Below, one piece after another: positions 43,367 to 53,822 of a DNA stretch of 64,000 nucleotides (the first letter of the stretch is position 1; every line of letters starts with the position of its first letter). A program made the position numbers and the translations under genes. The stretch lies in contig NZ_JAETWA010000037.1 in NCBI RefSeq assembly GCF_016774335.1, positions 62,001 through 126,000 of the forward strand, given 5' to 3'. This DNA is from Luteimonas saliphila (GTDB lineage Bacteria; Pseudomonadota; Gammaproteobacteria; Xanthomonadales; Xanthomonadaceae). Below the pieces are notes generated by a model. That model was not told the DNA's origin. It saw nothing but the letters and a program-made list of their open reading frames with translations, and ran no database searches.

Positions 43367-43613
43367 AGGGATTGGTAGTCCACATTGCGGTACAAGCTCG
43401 ATGGCGGATGTGCTGCCGACCCATTTCAGCCGCCCGCGCTTTGGATCGCCATCATCCGCCGAAGCGCGCCGAACGGTCTATTGCGGCGGTCGGGCGTCAC
43501 GATGCTGTATCAACTTCTTTTCCGCCACCGCGCGCCAGATGATTCGAAACGGACCACGACCATGGAGAGAACTGCTGGTAAAGCCGATAGAGCGGCGCCG
43601 GTGAGCTAGGATT

Positions 43614-44612
43614 TCAATCGTCCTTCGACCCCAGATGGTCGCAATAGCCGCAGAGGCCATGATTGTCAGGTGAGACGTTCTCCGGCGTGAGGCCCGTCAT
43701 GCACCGCCCGCATTCGCCGAGAACAAGGCCGCACCAGACGCAACCCACATGCTCGTCTGTCAGCAGGAAGGTTGAAAGGCTGCACTCAGGACAATCCTGA
43801 ACCGGCTGGTCGCCCCCGTCTGTGAGCGCGGAGTAGCTTTCCGATTCAAAACACGCTTCCAGCGCCCGTGCTATCGCTTCCTCCGCCGAAAACTCATAGC
43901 CGCACAACCGGCACCGGCAATCCATCGTTTCGTGGCCGGTGTTGGCCGGGTCCTGCTGCGCGACCAGATCGGAATGGCACTCCGGGCAGTTGAAGCATAG
44001 CTCAGCGGGCATACCGGCCGGCCATGCGATCGTCTCGAATGTGCTGCGGCATGCGGCGAGTTCGGTTTCGTAAACACCGTGCACGTCAAGCATCACCTGC
44101 CAGGCATCACCCAACGCCTCGTTTGGCGCCTCGTTTATGAGGCGAAACAGGTCCGCCACGACGGGCATGGCCTTGGCGATTGCCTCACGCACGGCCGCGT
44201 GCGGCTTCTGGGTATAGTGATGCTCTACTTCATTGCGAACCCGGTTGAGGTCGTCGAGCGCGTCTTGATTGATCGGCAGCCCGAAGTCCTTGAACCGCTG
44301 CCCGATGGTGGTGAAGTCGATGGTCTGATGCGATGCCGGCGTGAACGTCACGCCGCCGCTGCCGTCCGGCACCGGCTTGTAGCGGGCGCCGATTATGTCC
44401 TCGGGCCTCGCGCCCGGCGCTGCGCGCACCAGAACCTCTTTGGCTAAAAGCAGAACGCCGGCATAGAAGTTCCGCACGGCCGACAATGCGCGCTTGGGAT
44501 CATTGGCCAGATAGTCCTCGACCCCGAGCTGGATCGACTGCACCGCGCTCTCGAACAATCCGCTCATCGTGCTGCCGGCCCTTTCACCCCGAATATGTCG
44601 TGTCACGATCAA
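43614..44612 (-). CDS. HEPN-like/zinc-ribbon protein of unknown function
   Basis: 317 residues from ATG 44567, or up to 332 from TTG 44612. The N-terminal 150 residues are helical and contain LNRVRNEVEHHYTQ, an R-x4-H motif as in HEPN RNases (R111, H116 from ATG 44567). The C-terminal half holds repeated cysteine pairs: CFNCPEC, CRCRLCGYEF, CPEC, CVWCG, CGRC and CGYC, i.e. two or three zinc ribbons. It starts 10 bases after the UvrD-like gene stop and is probably in the same operon as the OLD nuclease. I do not recognise it as part of a described Gabija system. Confidence 0.6.
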   Translation of the reverse strand: MIVTRHIRGERAGSTMSGLFESAVQSIQLGVEDYLANDPKRALSAVRNFYAGVLLLAKEVLVRAAPGARPEDIIGARYKPVPDGSGGVTFTPASHQTIDFTTIGQRFKDFGLPINQDALDDLNRVRNEVEHHYTQKPHAAVREAIAKAMPVVADLFRLINEAPNEALGDAWQVMLDVHGVYETELAACRSTFETIAWPAGMPAELCFNCPECHSDLVAQQDPANTGHETMDCRCRLCGYEFSAEEAIARALEACFESESYSALTDGGDQPVQDCPECSLSTFLLTDEHVGCVWCGLVLGECGRCMTGLTPENVSPDNHGLCGYCDHLGSKDD

Positions 44613-44621
44613 CGAACATCT

Positions 44622-46652
44622 CTATGAGCCATTGCCCTCCGGCGCGGACTGACCCGCCGCCGGCACCACGGTGAGATCACAAACTTGCCAGCCCTGGGCG
44701 CGGGCCGCTTCAACAAGGTCGTCTGTCACGGCCGCCTTGCGGACCGCACAAGCAAGTAACTGGCGCGGCCTCGTCGCTGCTACAAAAATATTCGTCGCTG
44801 CTGCTAGCTGAGCGATATTGGCGCTGAAATCCCGATCCTCAAGGCCGAACGCATGGGGCAGGACCGTGGCAAGATCCATGGCGCGGTTGGCAAGGGCCTG
44901 GCCCCGCCAAACTTCGGTTTCGACGACAAGAAGCGCATCGACGGTCTTGCCCTTTACCGAATGGATCGATCCGAGCCTGACAGTAACGCCATCATGCTCG
45001 AACAAGCTCTTCGACGGTTGGGGCGCCAGTCCTTCACGGTCGGCGGCGCCGGCGGCGACAAACTCGAGGTAGGTCGTTGCGGCGTTTGTCAATGCGCCGT
45101 GTATGCCGAGCATGACGGTCAGTTCTTCGCGAAAGGCGTTCCAGCTATCGGCGCTCCAGGGCGCATTCCCGACGGCAATCCGATCACGCAGCAAGCGCCG
45201 CACCCTGAGCGCCAGCCTGTCTTCGTGCGCGGCAAGAATGCGCCATAGGTTGCGGCCGTCGGCAGCTTGGCCGAGCGCGTTGCGCCAGAGCTGGCGCCGC
45301 AGCAGGCCGGCAATGCCGGCAGTGAACAACTCCGCGACCTCCGCGGGTGAAGACAGCGCCTGATGCAGCAGGGCCGCCTGCCGCAAGTGGGTACAGAGCG
45401 TGTCGGGACGGCTCTGGCGTCCGCGCCCACTCCTGTAATTCGGGCAGTATTCGACCAGGGTTTTCGGCCACTCGCCGGTATTGTCGGTCGTCGGATTGTG
45501 GCGCGAAGCAACAGCGCGAATATCAATACCGGTGTTGACGGCGTCGCCCCAGTGATTGCGGACCTCGGCGACGTAGGCCGGCAGCACCACGCCGATCGTG
45601 TCCGGACAAAACAGGATCAGCGTCCGGCGGCTCGGCACATCGGGCAGACCCGCAATCCGCTGCTGCGCCCGTACGGTAAGCCGGCTTGAGAATTCAGCGA
45701 TGCTTGTGCCGAAGCGCCTCGATTCATTCAGGGGTATGACGCCGTCTCCTGCACGCCAGTAGTCGTTGGGCGTCAGGTCTTCATCTTCGTAAAGCGTCTG
45801 GTTCTGATCGCCCAGCCTTTGGTACGCAACGTCGGCGGCGAACAGGCGATTCAGTAGCGCGAGCTGCTCGCCGTTCGTATCTTGCGCCTCGTCAAGAAGT
45901 ACTAGGGGGAAGCGTCTGCGGATGCGCTCGACGACGGCCGGGCACTTTTCGAGGGCCTGAACCGCGAGCGCCGTCAGATCGCAGAACCGATAGTAGCCGT
46001 CATTGACAAGCTCCGCCTTCAGTTCCTCAAGGGCAGCGCCCGATGCGCTGTTCGGGCCGGGCTGGCGGTGGCGATGGCGGATAGCGAGACGTTGCGGTGC
46101 GATGCCGGCATCGCATACGAAGGTTTGCGCCAAGGCGAGCTTCGGCACAAACTCATGCTCGACGGCCCGCCGATTGGCGCCGTTGTTCATCTGTGCATAG
46201 CCGACAAGCGCCTGCTTCGAGCGCCACCTGGAACCGGCTGCGGCGGCGAATACCTCATCGTCGATGCGATGAACCGACCATCCGAGGCCGCGCAAATACG
46301 GAAGTGCGATGTAACGGTCGAGAAAGGCCGTCACCGTGCCGATGAAATGCGGATAGCCGAGAAATGCGGACGCTGCTGGATGATGTGCCAGCTTCTTCTC
46401 TACCTCTTCGCGGGCGGCATTCGTATGGGAAATCACGCAAACGCCTTGCGCACGCGCATCCCAGCATCGCGACAGCAAGGCGAGTTTCGCGACGAGCAAC
46501 GTCGTCTTGCCGTGGCCCGGTGCCGCCTGCACGTCGCAGGAGTCTAAGCTGGATAAAAAGGCCTGCTGGTTGGCGCCGGTAAAATCGCAACCGCCCAGCT
46601 CTGTTCCGAGCTGGTCCAGCAGATCCGGAGTGAGGGGCGGAATCGCAATCAT
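44622..46652 (-). CDS. UvrD-like helicase, GajB-like
   Basis: 676 residues, longer than the roughly 500 of typical GajB. Walker A APGHGKTT (44-51), motif II LVLLDEAQDTN (DEAQD 254-258), a later GSIHSVKGKTVDALLVVET (superfamily 1 motif V-like) and NIFVAATRPRQLLACAV (motif VI). It overlaps the OLD gene start by ATGA. OLD-UvrD pairs define class 2 OLD systems, including Gabija. GajB senses DNA ends or nucleotide depletion and licenses GajA; here this is by analogy. Confidence 0.8.
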   Translation of the reverse strand: MIAIPPLTPDLLDQLGTELGGCDFTGANQQAFLSSLDSCDVQAAPGHGKTTLLVAKLALLSRCWDARAQGVCVISHTNAAREEVEKKLAHHPAASAFLGYPHFIGTVTAFLDRYIALPYLRGLGWSVHRIDDEVFAAAAGSRWRSKQALVGYAQMNNGANRRAVEHEFVPKLALAQTFVCDAGIAPQRLAIRHRHRQPGPNSASGAALEELKAELVNDGYYRFCDLTALAVQALEKCPAVVERIRRRFPLVLLDEAQDTNGEQLALLNRLFAADVAYQRLGDQNQTLYEDEDLTPNDYWRAGDGVIPLNESRRFGTSIAEFSSRLTVRAQQRIAGLPDVPSRRTLILFCPDTIGVVLPAYVAEVRNHWGDAVNTGIDIRAVASRHNPTTDNTGEWPKTLVEYCPNYRSGRGRQSRPDTLCTHLRQAALLHQALSSPAEVAELFTAGIAGLLRRQLWRNALGQAADGRNLWRILAAHEDRLALRVRRLLRDRIAVGNAPWSADSWNAFREELTVMLGIHGALTNAATTYLEFVAAGAADREGLAPQPSKSLFEHDGVTVRLGSIHSVKGKTVDALLVVETEVWRGQALANRAMDLATVLPHAFGLEDRDFSANIAQLAAATNIFVAATRPRQLLACAVRKAAVTDDLVEAARAQGWQVCDLTVVPAAGQSAPEGNGS

Positions 46653-48568
46653 GCCGGGGGCGTTCCTGCATCAGCGACGGCCGCTTGTTCCTCGCCTGCG
46701 GCAGCGCCCGGCGTCGCCGTGACGTATTCGATCGCCGTCACAAGATACGCTGGTAGCTTCACCCTGAATGCGGCGGCGTCATCGGGTAATTCCTCAATCA
46801 GGGCGGCAAGCTGCTCGGCGACGACAGCCTTGGAAACATGCTTCTTGTGAAGCGGGGTGAATATGAGCACCGCGATGTCATCGACGGTCCTGGCGTCGTC
46901 GGCTTGCCACGCATCAACCTCGGCCCTCGCTTCCTCGATGATCTGTGTGCGGGTTCTGTTTGCCCTGCCTTTGCCGATCTGAACCGCCTGATGCACAAGA
47001 CTGGCGAGTGCCGGCTGCCGGGCGAGGTCGAATTCAAGCGTCCATTGTTCGGAAGGAAACGCGCGAACCGCTCCACCCGAATGCTTCGACAGGTTTCTCA
47101 TGTGTTCAGTAAGGGCGACGGCATCCCACTGTCCTTGCGTCTGACGGTCCCCACCGACAAGCTCGGCGGCAGCGTCCGGAGGAATATCGCGGTCCGGCAC
47201 AAGGGCTACTGGCACCGGGACGACGGTGTCGTCGGTGCGCTGGAAAATGCGGCTGTAGCGAAACAATCCCCGATGGCCGACATTGACTATCGAAACGCCG
47301 TGCTTGCCAAACGGACGCCCGATCTTCGCTGCCAGGGCGGGCAGCAGTATGTTTTCGGCATCGCCTTCGACAATCACCAGCCCGCGCGCGAAAAAGAGGT
47401 TCGCCTTGGTGGCGTCGAGAAACCGGCGCAGAAAGGCGTAATCGTCCGCCTCAAGTTTGGTCATGCCCTCGGCCAGCGGAAATACCTTATGCCCGAGCAC
47501 CATCACTACGGCGTCAAGATTGGCCCCCGCGGCAAGCTGCGGGCTGTGCGTACTGAGCACAACCTGAACTTGTTGGCCAGCCTCGCCCGCGGCAATAGGT
47601 GCGGCTCTCCGTTCAAGCACCTGCATGAAAAGCGTTTGATGCTGCGGGTGAAGGTGGGCTTCGGGTTCTTCCAGCAGCAAGAATGGAACCTGATCGGGAT
47701 GCGACTGAAGCAGTAGCAACTCCGCCGCCATGAACAACAGATTGTTATATCCAAGGCCGCGCGTAAGACGCACTGCCCGTCCCGACGACGGGTTGAGATA
47801 AAGCTCAAACCGTTCGAGAAGTTGGTCGAAGGAACCCTTAACGCCGAGGCCAAGGGTGGCCACAAGGGGATCGTCGGCAAACGACAGGGCCTCGAGATAG
47901 GATGTGTTTACATCGCTCTGGACCGCCTGTACTGCCGGATTGGCTTCGACATTCGCATTGGCCTGATTCATGGTGTCGCGCAGCGTTTCAGGTTGACCCA
48001 GCTGTGCGGGCGCCGCCTGGCTCGACATGGCTGGCAACGCGCCGAGAATCCGGGAGAGCCGCGATCGCCGCCCCGAGCGTAGTTCGCGCTCGGCATCTCG
48101 CAGTGGCCGGAGATAGGTGGATTTCAGGTACTCGCGCAGATCGCCCTCAAGTGGCAGGCCGTCCGCGTTTCTGCCCGCTCGGTATTGCGTAATGACAGAC
48201 TCGCCGCCGCCGGCGGCTATGCGCAGGCTGGCCCTTAGGCAAACATGCAGGCGCAGCGTGCCGGCTTCGTTTGAGCACCATTCGAGAAAACGGGCTTCCT
48301 CGTCTGGCGTCAGACTCTCAAACGTGCAGCGGATGAAAAGATCACCGACTTTGGTCGCGTCTGGCTTGACATGAAAGTCGCCTGGATCAAGCCGAAGGAA
48401 GTCATCGCCTCGTGTCCAAAGCACGAATCGCGGTGCATCGATAATGGCAGTCTTCCCGGAATCGTTCGGCCCGACAAGAATGTTCAATCCGCGCCGGAGT
48501 TTCAGCGACAAGGGGCTGTCCGGTCCGAAGCACCGAAATCCGGATGCGTGAATTTCCGAAATATGCAT
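46649..48568 (-). CDS. OLD-family ATPase-TOPRIM nuclease, GajA-like
   Basis: 639 residues. SMC/RecF-like ATPase: FRCFGPD, Walker A GPNDSGKT (33-40), ABC-type Walker B LLLEEPEAHLHP (EE 300-301) and LSTHSPQ. The TOPRIM domain has LVIVEGDAENILLP (E401) and LVPDRD (D458, D461). Both active sites are intact. It starts the three-gene operon (OLD, UvrD-like, HEPN/zinc ribbon). GajA is a sequence-guided nicking endonuclease blocked by nucleotides; this homologue is larger and may differ. Confidence 0.85.
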   Translation of the reverse strand: MHISEIHASGFRCFGPDSPLSLKLRRGLNILVGPNDSGKTAIIDAPRFVLWTRGDDFLRLDPGDFHVKPDATKVGDLFIRCTFESLTPDEEARFLEWCSNEAGTLRLHVCLRASLRIAAGGGESVITQYRAGRNADGLPLEGDLREYLKSTYLRPLRDAERELRSGRRSRLSRILGALPAMSSQAAPAQLGQPETLRDTMNQANANVEANPAVQAVQSDVNTSYLEALSFADDPLVATLGLGVKGSFDQLLERFELYLNPSSGRAVRLTRGLGYNNLLFMAAELLLLQSHPDQVPFLLLEEPEAHLHPQHQTLFMQVLERRAAPIAAGEAGQQVQVVLSTHSPQLAAGANLDAVVMVLGHKVFPLAEGMTKLEADDYAFLRRFLDATKANLFFARGLVIVEGDAENILLPALAAKIGRPFGKHGVSIVNVGHRGLFRYSRIFQRTDDTVVPVPVALVPDRDIPPDAAAELVGGDRQTQGQWDAVALTEHMRNLSKHSGGAVRAFPSEQWTLEFDLARQPALASLVHQAVQIGKGRANRTRTQIIEEARAEVDAWQADDARTVDDIAVLIFTPLHKKHVSKAVVAEQLAALIEELPDDAAAFRVKLPAYLVTAIEYVTATPGAAAGEEQAAVADAGTPPA

Positions 48569-48777
48569 GCTTCTACTCTCCCCTTTGGTCTACGGACTAC
48601 GAGCCCACCGCGGAGCCGAGAACCCCCGTAGAGTCCGCTTCGGGTCGATACTGTCATCGAACACCGCTTCTGGCGACATTCTTTATAAGCAGCGCTTGGC
48701 CGAAAGCGGGCTAGTTGTCCTCCCTTCGCTTTCGAGCTCGCAGATAATTGCTGTCGGGAACTCACACCTGTTGCGGC

Positions 48778-49212
48778 TCAACTGAGCCACAGACTCCAGG
48801 CCGGGTAACCGATGCCGAGGGTGGCACCAGCGATGGCTGCTGCCACTAGCAACCGTCGGAGTACATAGACGAGCATGGTGCTCATCCATGCGGTAACCAG
48901 GAAGATTGCCGCGTAGCCAATTATCCAGCCAGTTGTCAGATGGCTGGGTGCGGTCCAGCGGTAGATTAGAACTGTTGTGATCGCTCCCGTCAGCGGCGCC
49001 ACGATGGGGATGGTCAAGCCAAGCAACGAGTCAAGGAAGCTCCCTGAGACGCTGCCAACATCCAAATCGTCGTTCGTAAGACCTCGCTGCCAGCCATTGT
49101 CACTGTCGGCCGAAGAATCAGGCCTCCCGTACCGATCCGGGTGCATTTCGTTCCATCGCTCCAGATAGGTGCGATTCGGATCAGGACCGAGTCGGAGGGA
49201 AGGGCCGGGCAT
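48778..49212 (-). CDS. membrane protein of unknown function
   Basis: 144 residues. A soluble N-terminus (RTYLERWNEMHPDRYGRPDS, about 65 residues) is followed by three helices (LLGLTIPIVAPLTGAITTVLIYR; GWIIGYAAIFLVTAWMSTMLVYV; LLVAAAIAGATLGIGYPAW). ATG 49212 overlaps the stop of the preceding small gene by one base (TGATG). No family recognised. Confidence 0.55.
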   Translation of the reverse strand: MPGPSLRLGPDPNRTYLERWNEMHPDRYGRPDSSADSDNGWQRGLTNDDLDVGSVSGSFLDSLLGLTIPIVAPLTGAITTVLIYRWTAPSHLTTGWIIGYAAIFLVTAWMSTMLVYVLRRLLVAAAIAGATLGIGYPAWSLWLS

Positions 49213-49394
49213 CAGAAGCCTCGTTGGCTGAGCTTGTGATGGAGGAGGGGATCACGTTGGATCTCCTCCAGCGTTCGGGTCATGGCGGCGACCATCTTGT
49301 CGATAGGCGATTGTGCGGCAGTGTCCGACGGAGTCGATTTCTGCTGGGTGTCCGCTCCTGCGTGCGTTCCTTCGTAAGTGTGGTCGTGCGTCAT
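49212..49394 (-). CDS. short hydrophilic protein of unknown function
   Basis: 60 residues from ATG 49394: a His/Thr/Gly/Asp-rich N-terminus, then PIDKMVAAMTRTLEEIQRDPLLHHKLSQRGF, likely helical. Coupled to the membrane protein gene that follows. Could be a partner or regulator; unknown. Confidence 0.5.
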   Translation of the reverse strand: MTHDHTYEGTHAGADTQQKSTPSDTAAQSPIDKMVAAMTRTLEEIQRDPLLHHKLSQRGF

Positions 49395-49419
49395 TGCGGT
49401 GGCTCCGGGGCAGGGTGAG

Positions 49420-49707
49420 CTATGCGGCTTCCAGTTCCACGTGGACTTGCTGGCCAAGGGCGGCGGCGATGTTCACTAGGGCATCGAGCGAGAAGCGCGA
49501 GATGCGGCCACGAAGCAGGTCGTTGATGCGCGGCTGACTGATCCCGCAGTGTTCGGCAGCCGCGGCCTGTGTCCAGCCGCTGTCCTGGACGAGCGCGGCG
49601 ATCTTCCGCATAAGTTCGGCCCGCACCTTGAGGTTAGCGGCTTCCTCGGCGGTATCGGCAAGCGCATCCCAGACGCTGGCGAATCGTTCGGTCTTAGTTT
49701 TGCTCAT
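49420..49707 (-). CDS. HigA-like XRE-family antitoxin
   Basis: 95 residues from ATG 49707. The helix-turn-helix is GWTQAAAAEHCGISQPRINDLLRGR. This is the second gene of the pair, two bases after the toxin stop. Toxin-first order (higB-higA) is typical of HigBA. The antitoxin should bind the toxin and repress from the palindrome at 50040-50057. Confidence 0.8.
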   Translation of the reverse strand: MSKTKTERFASVWDALADTAEEAANLKVRAELMRKIAALVQDSGWTQAAAAEHCGISQPRINDLLRGRISRFSLDALVNIAAALGQQVHVELEAA

Positions 49708-49709
49708 GG

Positions 49710-50036
49710 TCACTTCCTGCTCAGCAGGGCAAAGCGTTGCTTCGCCAGTTCGATGTCGCGCTTCGATGTGGCCTGCGTCTTCTTCTGGAAGGCGTGGAGT
49801 ACGTACACCGCTTCGGCCAATCGGGCGGTGTAGATGACGCGGTAGGCGCCGGTGTCGTCCCTTACCCGGATTTCCTCGACGCCGTTGCCAATTGCCGGCA
49901 TGGGCTTGAAGTCGTCCGGCTGCAATCCGTGCTGTACACGATCCAGTTGGTAGCCGGCGTCCCGCTTCGCGTCATCCGGGAACTCCCGCAGGCTGCGCAG
50001 GGAGTCTCCCAGGAACTCGATTGGCTTGACGGGCAT
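49710..50036 (-). CDS. HigB/RelE-like toxin (Gp49 family)
   Basis: 108 residues. The pattern EFLGDSLRSLREFPDDAKRDAGYQLDRVQHGLQPDDFKPMPAIG...VEEIRVRDDTGAYRVIYTARL...YVLHAFQKKTQATSKRDIELAKQR fits the phage-derived Gp49-like HigB family. Such toxins cleave mRNA on ribosomes. The lysine-rich KKTQATSK segment and the ARG of VRDDTGAYR are conserved features. Probably stabilises the element in the host. Confidence 0.8.
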   Translation of the reverse strand: MPVKPIEFLGDSLRSLREFPDDAKRDAGYQLDRVQHGLQPDDFKPMPAIGNGVEEIRVRDDTGAYRVIYTARLAEAVYVLHAFQKKTQATSKRDIELAKQRFALLSRK

Positions 50037-50039
50037 GAG

Positions 50040-50057
50040 TATATCCGTATTGATATA
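50040..50057. promoter_or_regulatory. operator-like inverted repeat before the higBA-like operon
   Basis: TATATC-cgtatt-GATATA, perfect 6-base arms in an AT-rich patch directly upstream of the toxin ATG. Fits an autoregulatory site. Confidence 0.55.
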
Positions 50058-50070
50058 AATGGCAAGTGAG

Positions 50071-51168
50071 TCAGGCGGAGGCCTTTGCAGGGCGCTCCTC
50101 GACCTGCTCGGGCCGGAGATGGGTGTAGCGCTTCAAGGTCGTCCAGGACTCATGCAGGGTGAACTGGGCGACTTCCGGGATGTCGTAGCCGCGCTCGAAC
50201 AGCCGGGAGGTGGCCTCGTGGCGGAGGTCGTGGAAGTGGAGGTCCTCCAGCCCGCGGAGCCGGCAGGCGCGGGTGAAGTTGGCGCCGATCGACTTGGGGT
50301 TGTAGGGGAACACGCGCGGGTCGGGGGTCGGCTTCCCATCCGGGCCTTCCACCATGATCTTGGGTTGCCGGTCGATGATCTCCCAGGCCTCGGACAGCAG
50401 GCGAAAGGCGCGGCGGTTGCCGATCTTCTTGCGCGGGTGCTTCACGTCGTCCAGCCAGGCGATACCCTTCTCGCGATCGAGGTCGGCCCACTTGAGTCGA
50501 GTGATTTCCTCTTGGCGGCGGGCGGTGAGCAAGGCGAAGCGAATGATGTCGGCCATCGGAATCTCTGCGCGCACGTCGCGCACGGCGAAGTGGTCGAGCA
50601 GGGCTTTTTCCTCGGCGGTCGTCAATCGGCGCTGGCGCTGTTTGGGTTTGCCGGTCACCCGGCGCTGCCGGAGCTCGTGCGTGGCATCTTCCAGAAGCTG
50701 CAGGTCGATCGGAACGCCGAGGGAAGCGCGAGCGGAGCGTAGGACCTGGCGCAGCCAGATCAGGTCGTTGTTGGCGGTCGCCGGGCCGGCGCCGTCCCGT
50801 CGGCGCGCTTCGACGTGGCCGATGTAGTCGGCGGTCGTTAGACGCAGCACGTTCTTCTTTGCGATCTCGTACCCGGCCAGGCGCTTCAGGTCGGCTTCCT
50901 TGGTGCGTCCCCATGGTGTGAGTTCCTTGATGTCCTTGCCATACCACTCCAGCAGCTCGGCCAGGGTGGCGCCCTTTCCCATTGGCTCGCCGCGCGCCCG
51001 CTGCTGGTCCAGTTCGGCTTCTCGCCGACGTATCCACTCGTTGGCCAACTGGCGCCGATCAAAGGTCGCGGACTCGGAGATGACTGTCTTGCCGTCGCGC
51101 TTCAGCCGCACGAGTGCCGTGTAACCTAGCGATCCGTTCTTCCGACGGCGGGTAAGAATTGAGCCCAT
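50071..51168 (-). CDS. int: tyrosine recombinase (dusA-specific integrase)
   Basis: 365 residues from ATG 51168. N-terminal Arm-like region (GSILTRRRKNGSLGYTALVRLKRDGK), core-binding domain, then catalytic residues: Arg in LLTARRQEE, HDLRHEA (H-x-x-R) and the nucleophile Tyr in WTTLKRYTHL. It lies next to the right attachment site, transcribed inward, which is the usual place for such integrases. It catalyses integration at the 5' end of dusA. Confidence 0.9.
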   Translation of the reverse strand: MGSILTRRRKNGSLGYTALVRLKRDGKTVISESATFDRRQLANEWIRRREAELDQQRARGEPMGKGATLAELLEWYGKDIKELTPWGRTKEADLKRLAGYEIAKKNVLRLTTADYIGHVEARRRDGAGPATANNDLIWLRQVLRSARASLGVPIDLQLLEDATHELRQRRVTGKPKQRQRRLTTAEEKALLDHFAVRDVRAEIPMADIIRFALLTARRQEEITRLKWADLDREKGIAWLDDVKHPRKKIGNRRAFRLLSEAWEIIDRQPKIMVEGPDGKPTPDPRVFPYNPKSIGANFTRACRLRGLEDLHFHDLRHEATSRLFERGYDIPEVAQFTLHESWTTLKRYTHLRPEQVEERPAKASA

Positions 51169-51174
51169 GCTCGG

Positions 51175-51214
51175 AGTGTAACAACGGCCTCCACGTTGCA
51201 CCACGCGTTACACT
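51175..51214. promoter_or_regulatory. inverted repeat in the integrase promoter region
   Basis: AGTGTAAC (51175-51182) and GTTACACT (51207-51214), separated by 24 bases, lie between the integrase start and the dusA start. They could be arm-type integrase sites or an operator. Confidence 0.4.
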
Positions 51215-51246
51215 CGGAGCCCGAAAACTGCCGAAATTGGCCGATC

Positions 51247-52301
<1,055 letters not shown>

Positions 52302-52305
<4 letters not shown>

Positions 52306-53240
52306 TCACCCGCGACCTCGACGCCTTCCTTGCCCGCGCCGGCGACAGCGCACCGGACTTCGGCCCCGCCACCGCACGCGCCGCCTTCCTGGTCGCGCCG
52401 GACGGCTTCGCCCGTGCCGGGGAGTCGGCCGCCGACAACCGCTACATGGCGGGCGCCGCGGAGTTCGATCCCGGGCTTGCCCTGCGCCAGCACCGCGCGT
52501 TGCATGTGGCGCTGTCGCGGCAACTGCCGACGGTCTGCTTCGCCGGCGACCCCGACACGCCGGACGCCCTGTTCCCCAACAACGTGTTCGCGACCGCGCG
52601 TGCGGACGTGCGCAGCGCTGCCCCGTTCCCGCCGCGGCTGGTGGTGGGCCGCATGCGCCATCCGGTGCGCCAGCGAGAGGCGGGGCGCGGGGACATCCGC
52701 GGCTGGTTCCGCGACGTGGCCGGATACGCCGAGCGCGATCTGTCGACGCAGCCGCACCCCTGCGAACTGACAGGCGCGCTGGTCGTCGACCGCAGCAGCG
52801 GCCTGGGCTACTGCGGCCTGTCCGAGCGCTGCGACGCCGCCGGCGCCGCACTGATGCACGCTGCCTTCGGGCTGCGCGCGACCCTGGTGTTCGACCTCGC
52901 CCCCGGCGAGTACCACACCAATGTGGTGCTGGCGGTGCTGGCCGGCCGCGCCGTGCTGGCCTGCGCGGACGGGTTCGCCGATCGGGCCGTCGCCGGAGCC
53001 ATCGCCGGGCTGTACCCGCACGCGGCGCTGCTGTCGGCAGCCGAGCGCGACGCCTTTGCCGGCAATGCCATCGCGCTCACCGCCGGCACCGTCTCGATGA
53101 GCGCCACCGCTGCGCGCGCGTTGCGCCCGGAGACGGTACGGATGCTGGAAACGGCGGGCTTCGTGACCTGCCAGGTGGACCTGTCGGCGATCGAGGCGGG
53201 GGGTGGCTCGCTGCGGTGTTGCGTCGCTGAAGTGTTCTGA
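52302..53240 (+). CDS. ctlX: arginine deiminase-related protein (CtlX-like)
   Basis: 312 residues from GTG 52302, overlapping the dusA stop (GTGA). It has FPNNVFAT early on (the substrate-binding asparagines of the amidinotransferase fold), CELTGALVVDRSS, EYHTNVVLAVLAG with the catalytic His region, and the C-terminal GGGSLRCCVAEVF with the nucleophilic Cys. It is probably a citrulline/arginine deiminase-like enzyme. Role in metabolism uncertain. No promoter of its own is evident. Confidence 0.8.
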
Positions 53241-53374
53241 ATCCTTCAGCGGGATGAACCGCCCGAGATTGGTGAAGGAAAAGTTAAGGGGCGATTCACT
53301 GCCCGCCTCCAAGAATGCCGGTCCCCCTCCCGCAAAGGGGCTTGCGCGTCCGCGTGCCCGGGAACCCAGCCGAA

Positions 53375-53755
53375 ATGATCGCAAAGCCGTCCCACATCGC
53401 CGCCCTCGCCGTGTCGGTCGCGCTCGTGATGGCCGGCGCCGGGTCGGCGTGGGCGCAGGATCCGCCGCGCGATCGCGGCGGCCAGGACCGGCCGAGCGAG
53501 CAGCGGGAGCGGGCACCCCGGGCGGCCGCGTCCAACCGCAACCGCGATGCGCTCTCGGATTCGGTGCGGCGCTTCGAGCGCAGCAACCGCGGCAGCCGGG
53601 TGCTCAGCGCCGAGCGCATGCAGGCCGACGGCCGCGACGTGAACCGGATCAAGGCGATGGACGACCGCGGACGGGTGCGCATCTACGTCGACGATCCGCA
53701 GCGCCAGAGGCCCGAGCCGCCTCGCCATCCGCCTACACGCGACGACCACGACTGA
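53375..53755 (+). CDS. small secreted protein of unknown function (PepSY-like)
   Basis: 126 residues from ATG 53375. Signal peptide (AALAVSVALVMAGAGSAWAQ), a charged Arg/Gln/Glu-rich stretch, then DALSDSVRRFERSNRGSRVLSAERMQADGRDVNRIKAMDDRGRVRIYVDD, which looks like the PepSY-like pair of beta strands. Often found just before phoP in relatives, which suggests a link to the two-component system. It ends with a Pro/Arg-rich tail. Long stretches are low-complexity. Confidence 0.7.
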   Translation: MIAKPSHIAALAVSVALVMAGAGSAWAQDPPRDRGGQDRPSEQRERAPRAAASNRNRDALSDSVRRFERSNRGSRVLSAERMQADGRDVNRIKAMDDRGRVRIYVDDPQRQRPEPPRHPPTRDDHD

Positions 53756-53822
53756 TCCGGCACTCTGTTCAGGAAAGTCCGGCCACACTGGCCGCATCCA
53801 CCGATCTGAACGGAGTCGTTCC

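Noticed and set aside
43335..43604. small gene on the plus strand
   Set aside because: Composition is Ser/Arg-rich without motifs and it overlaps the hairpin cluster.
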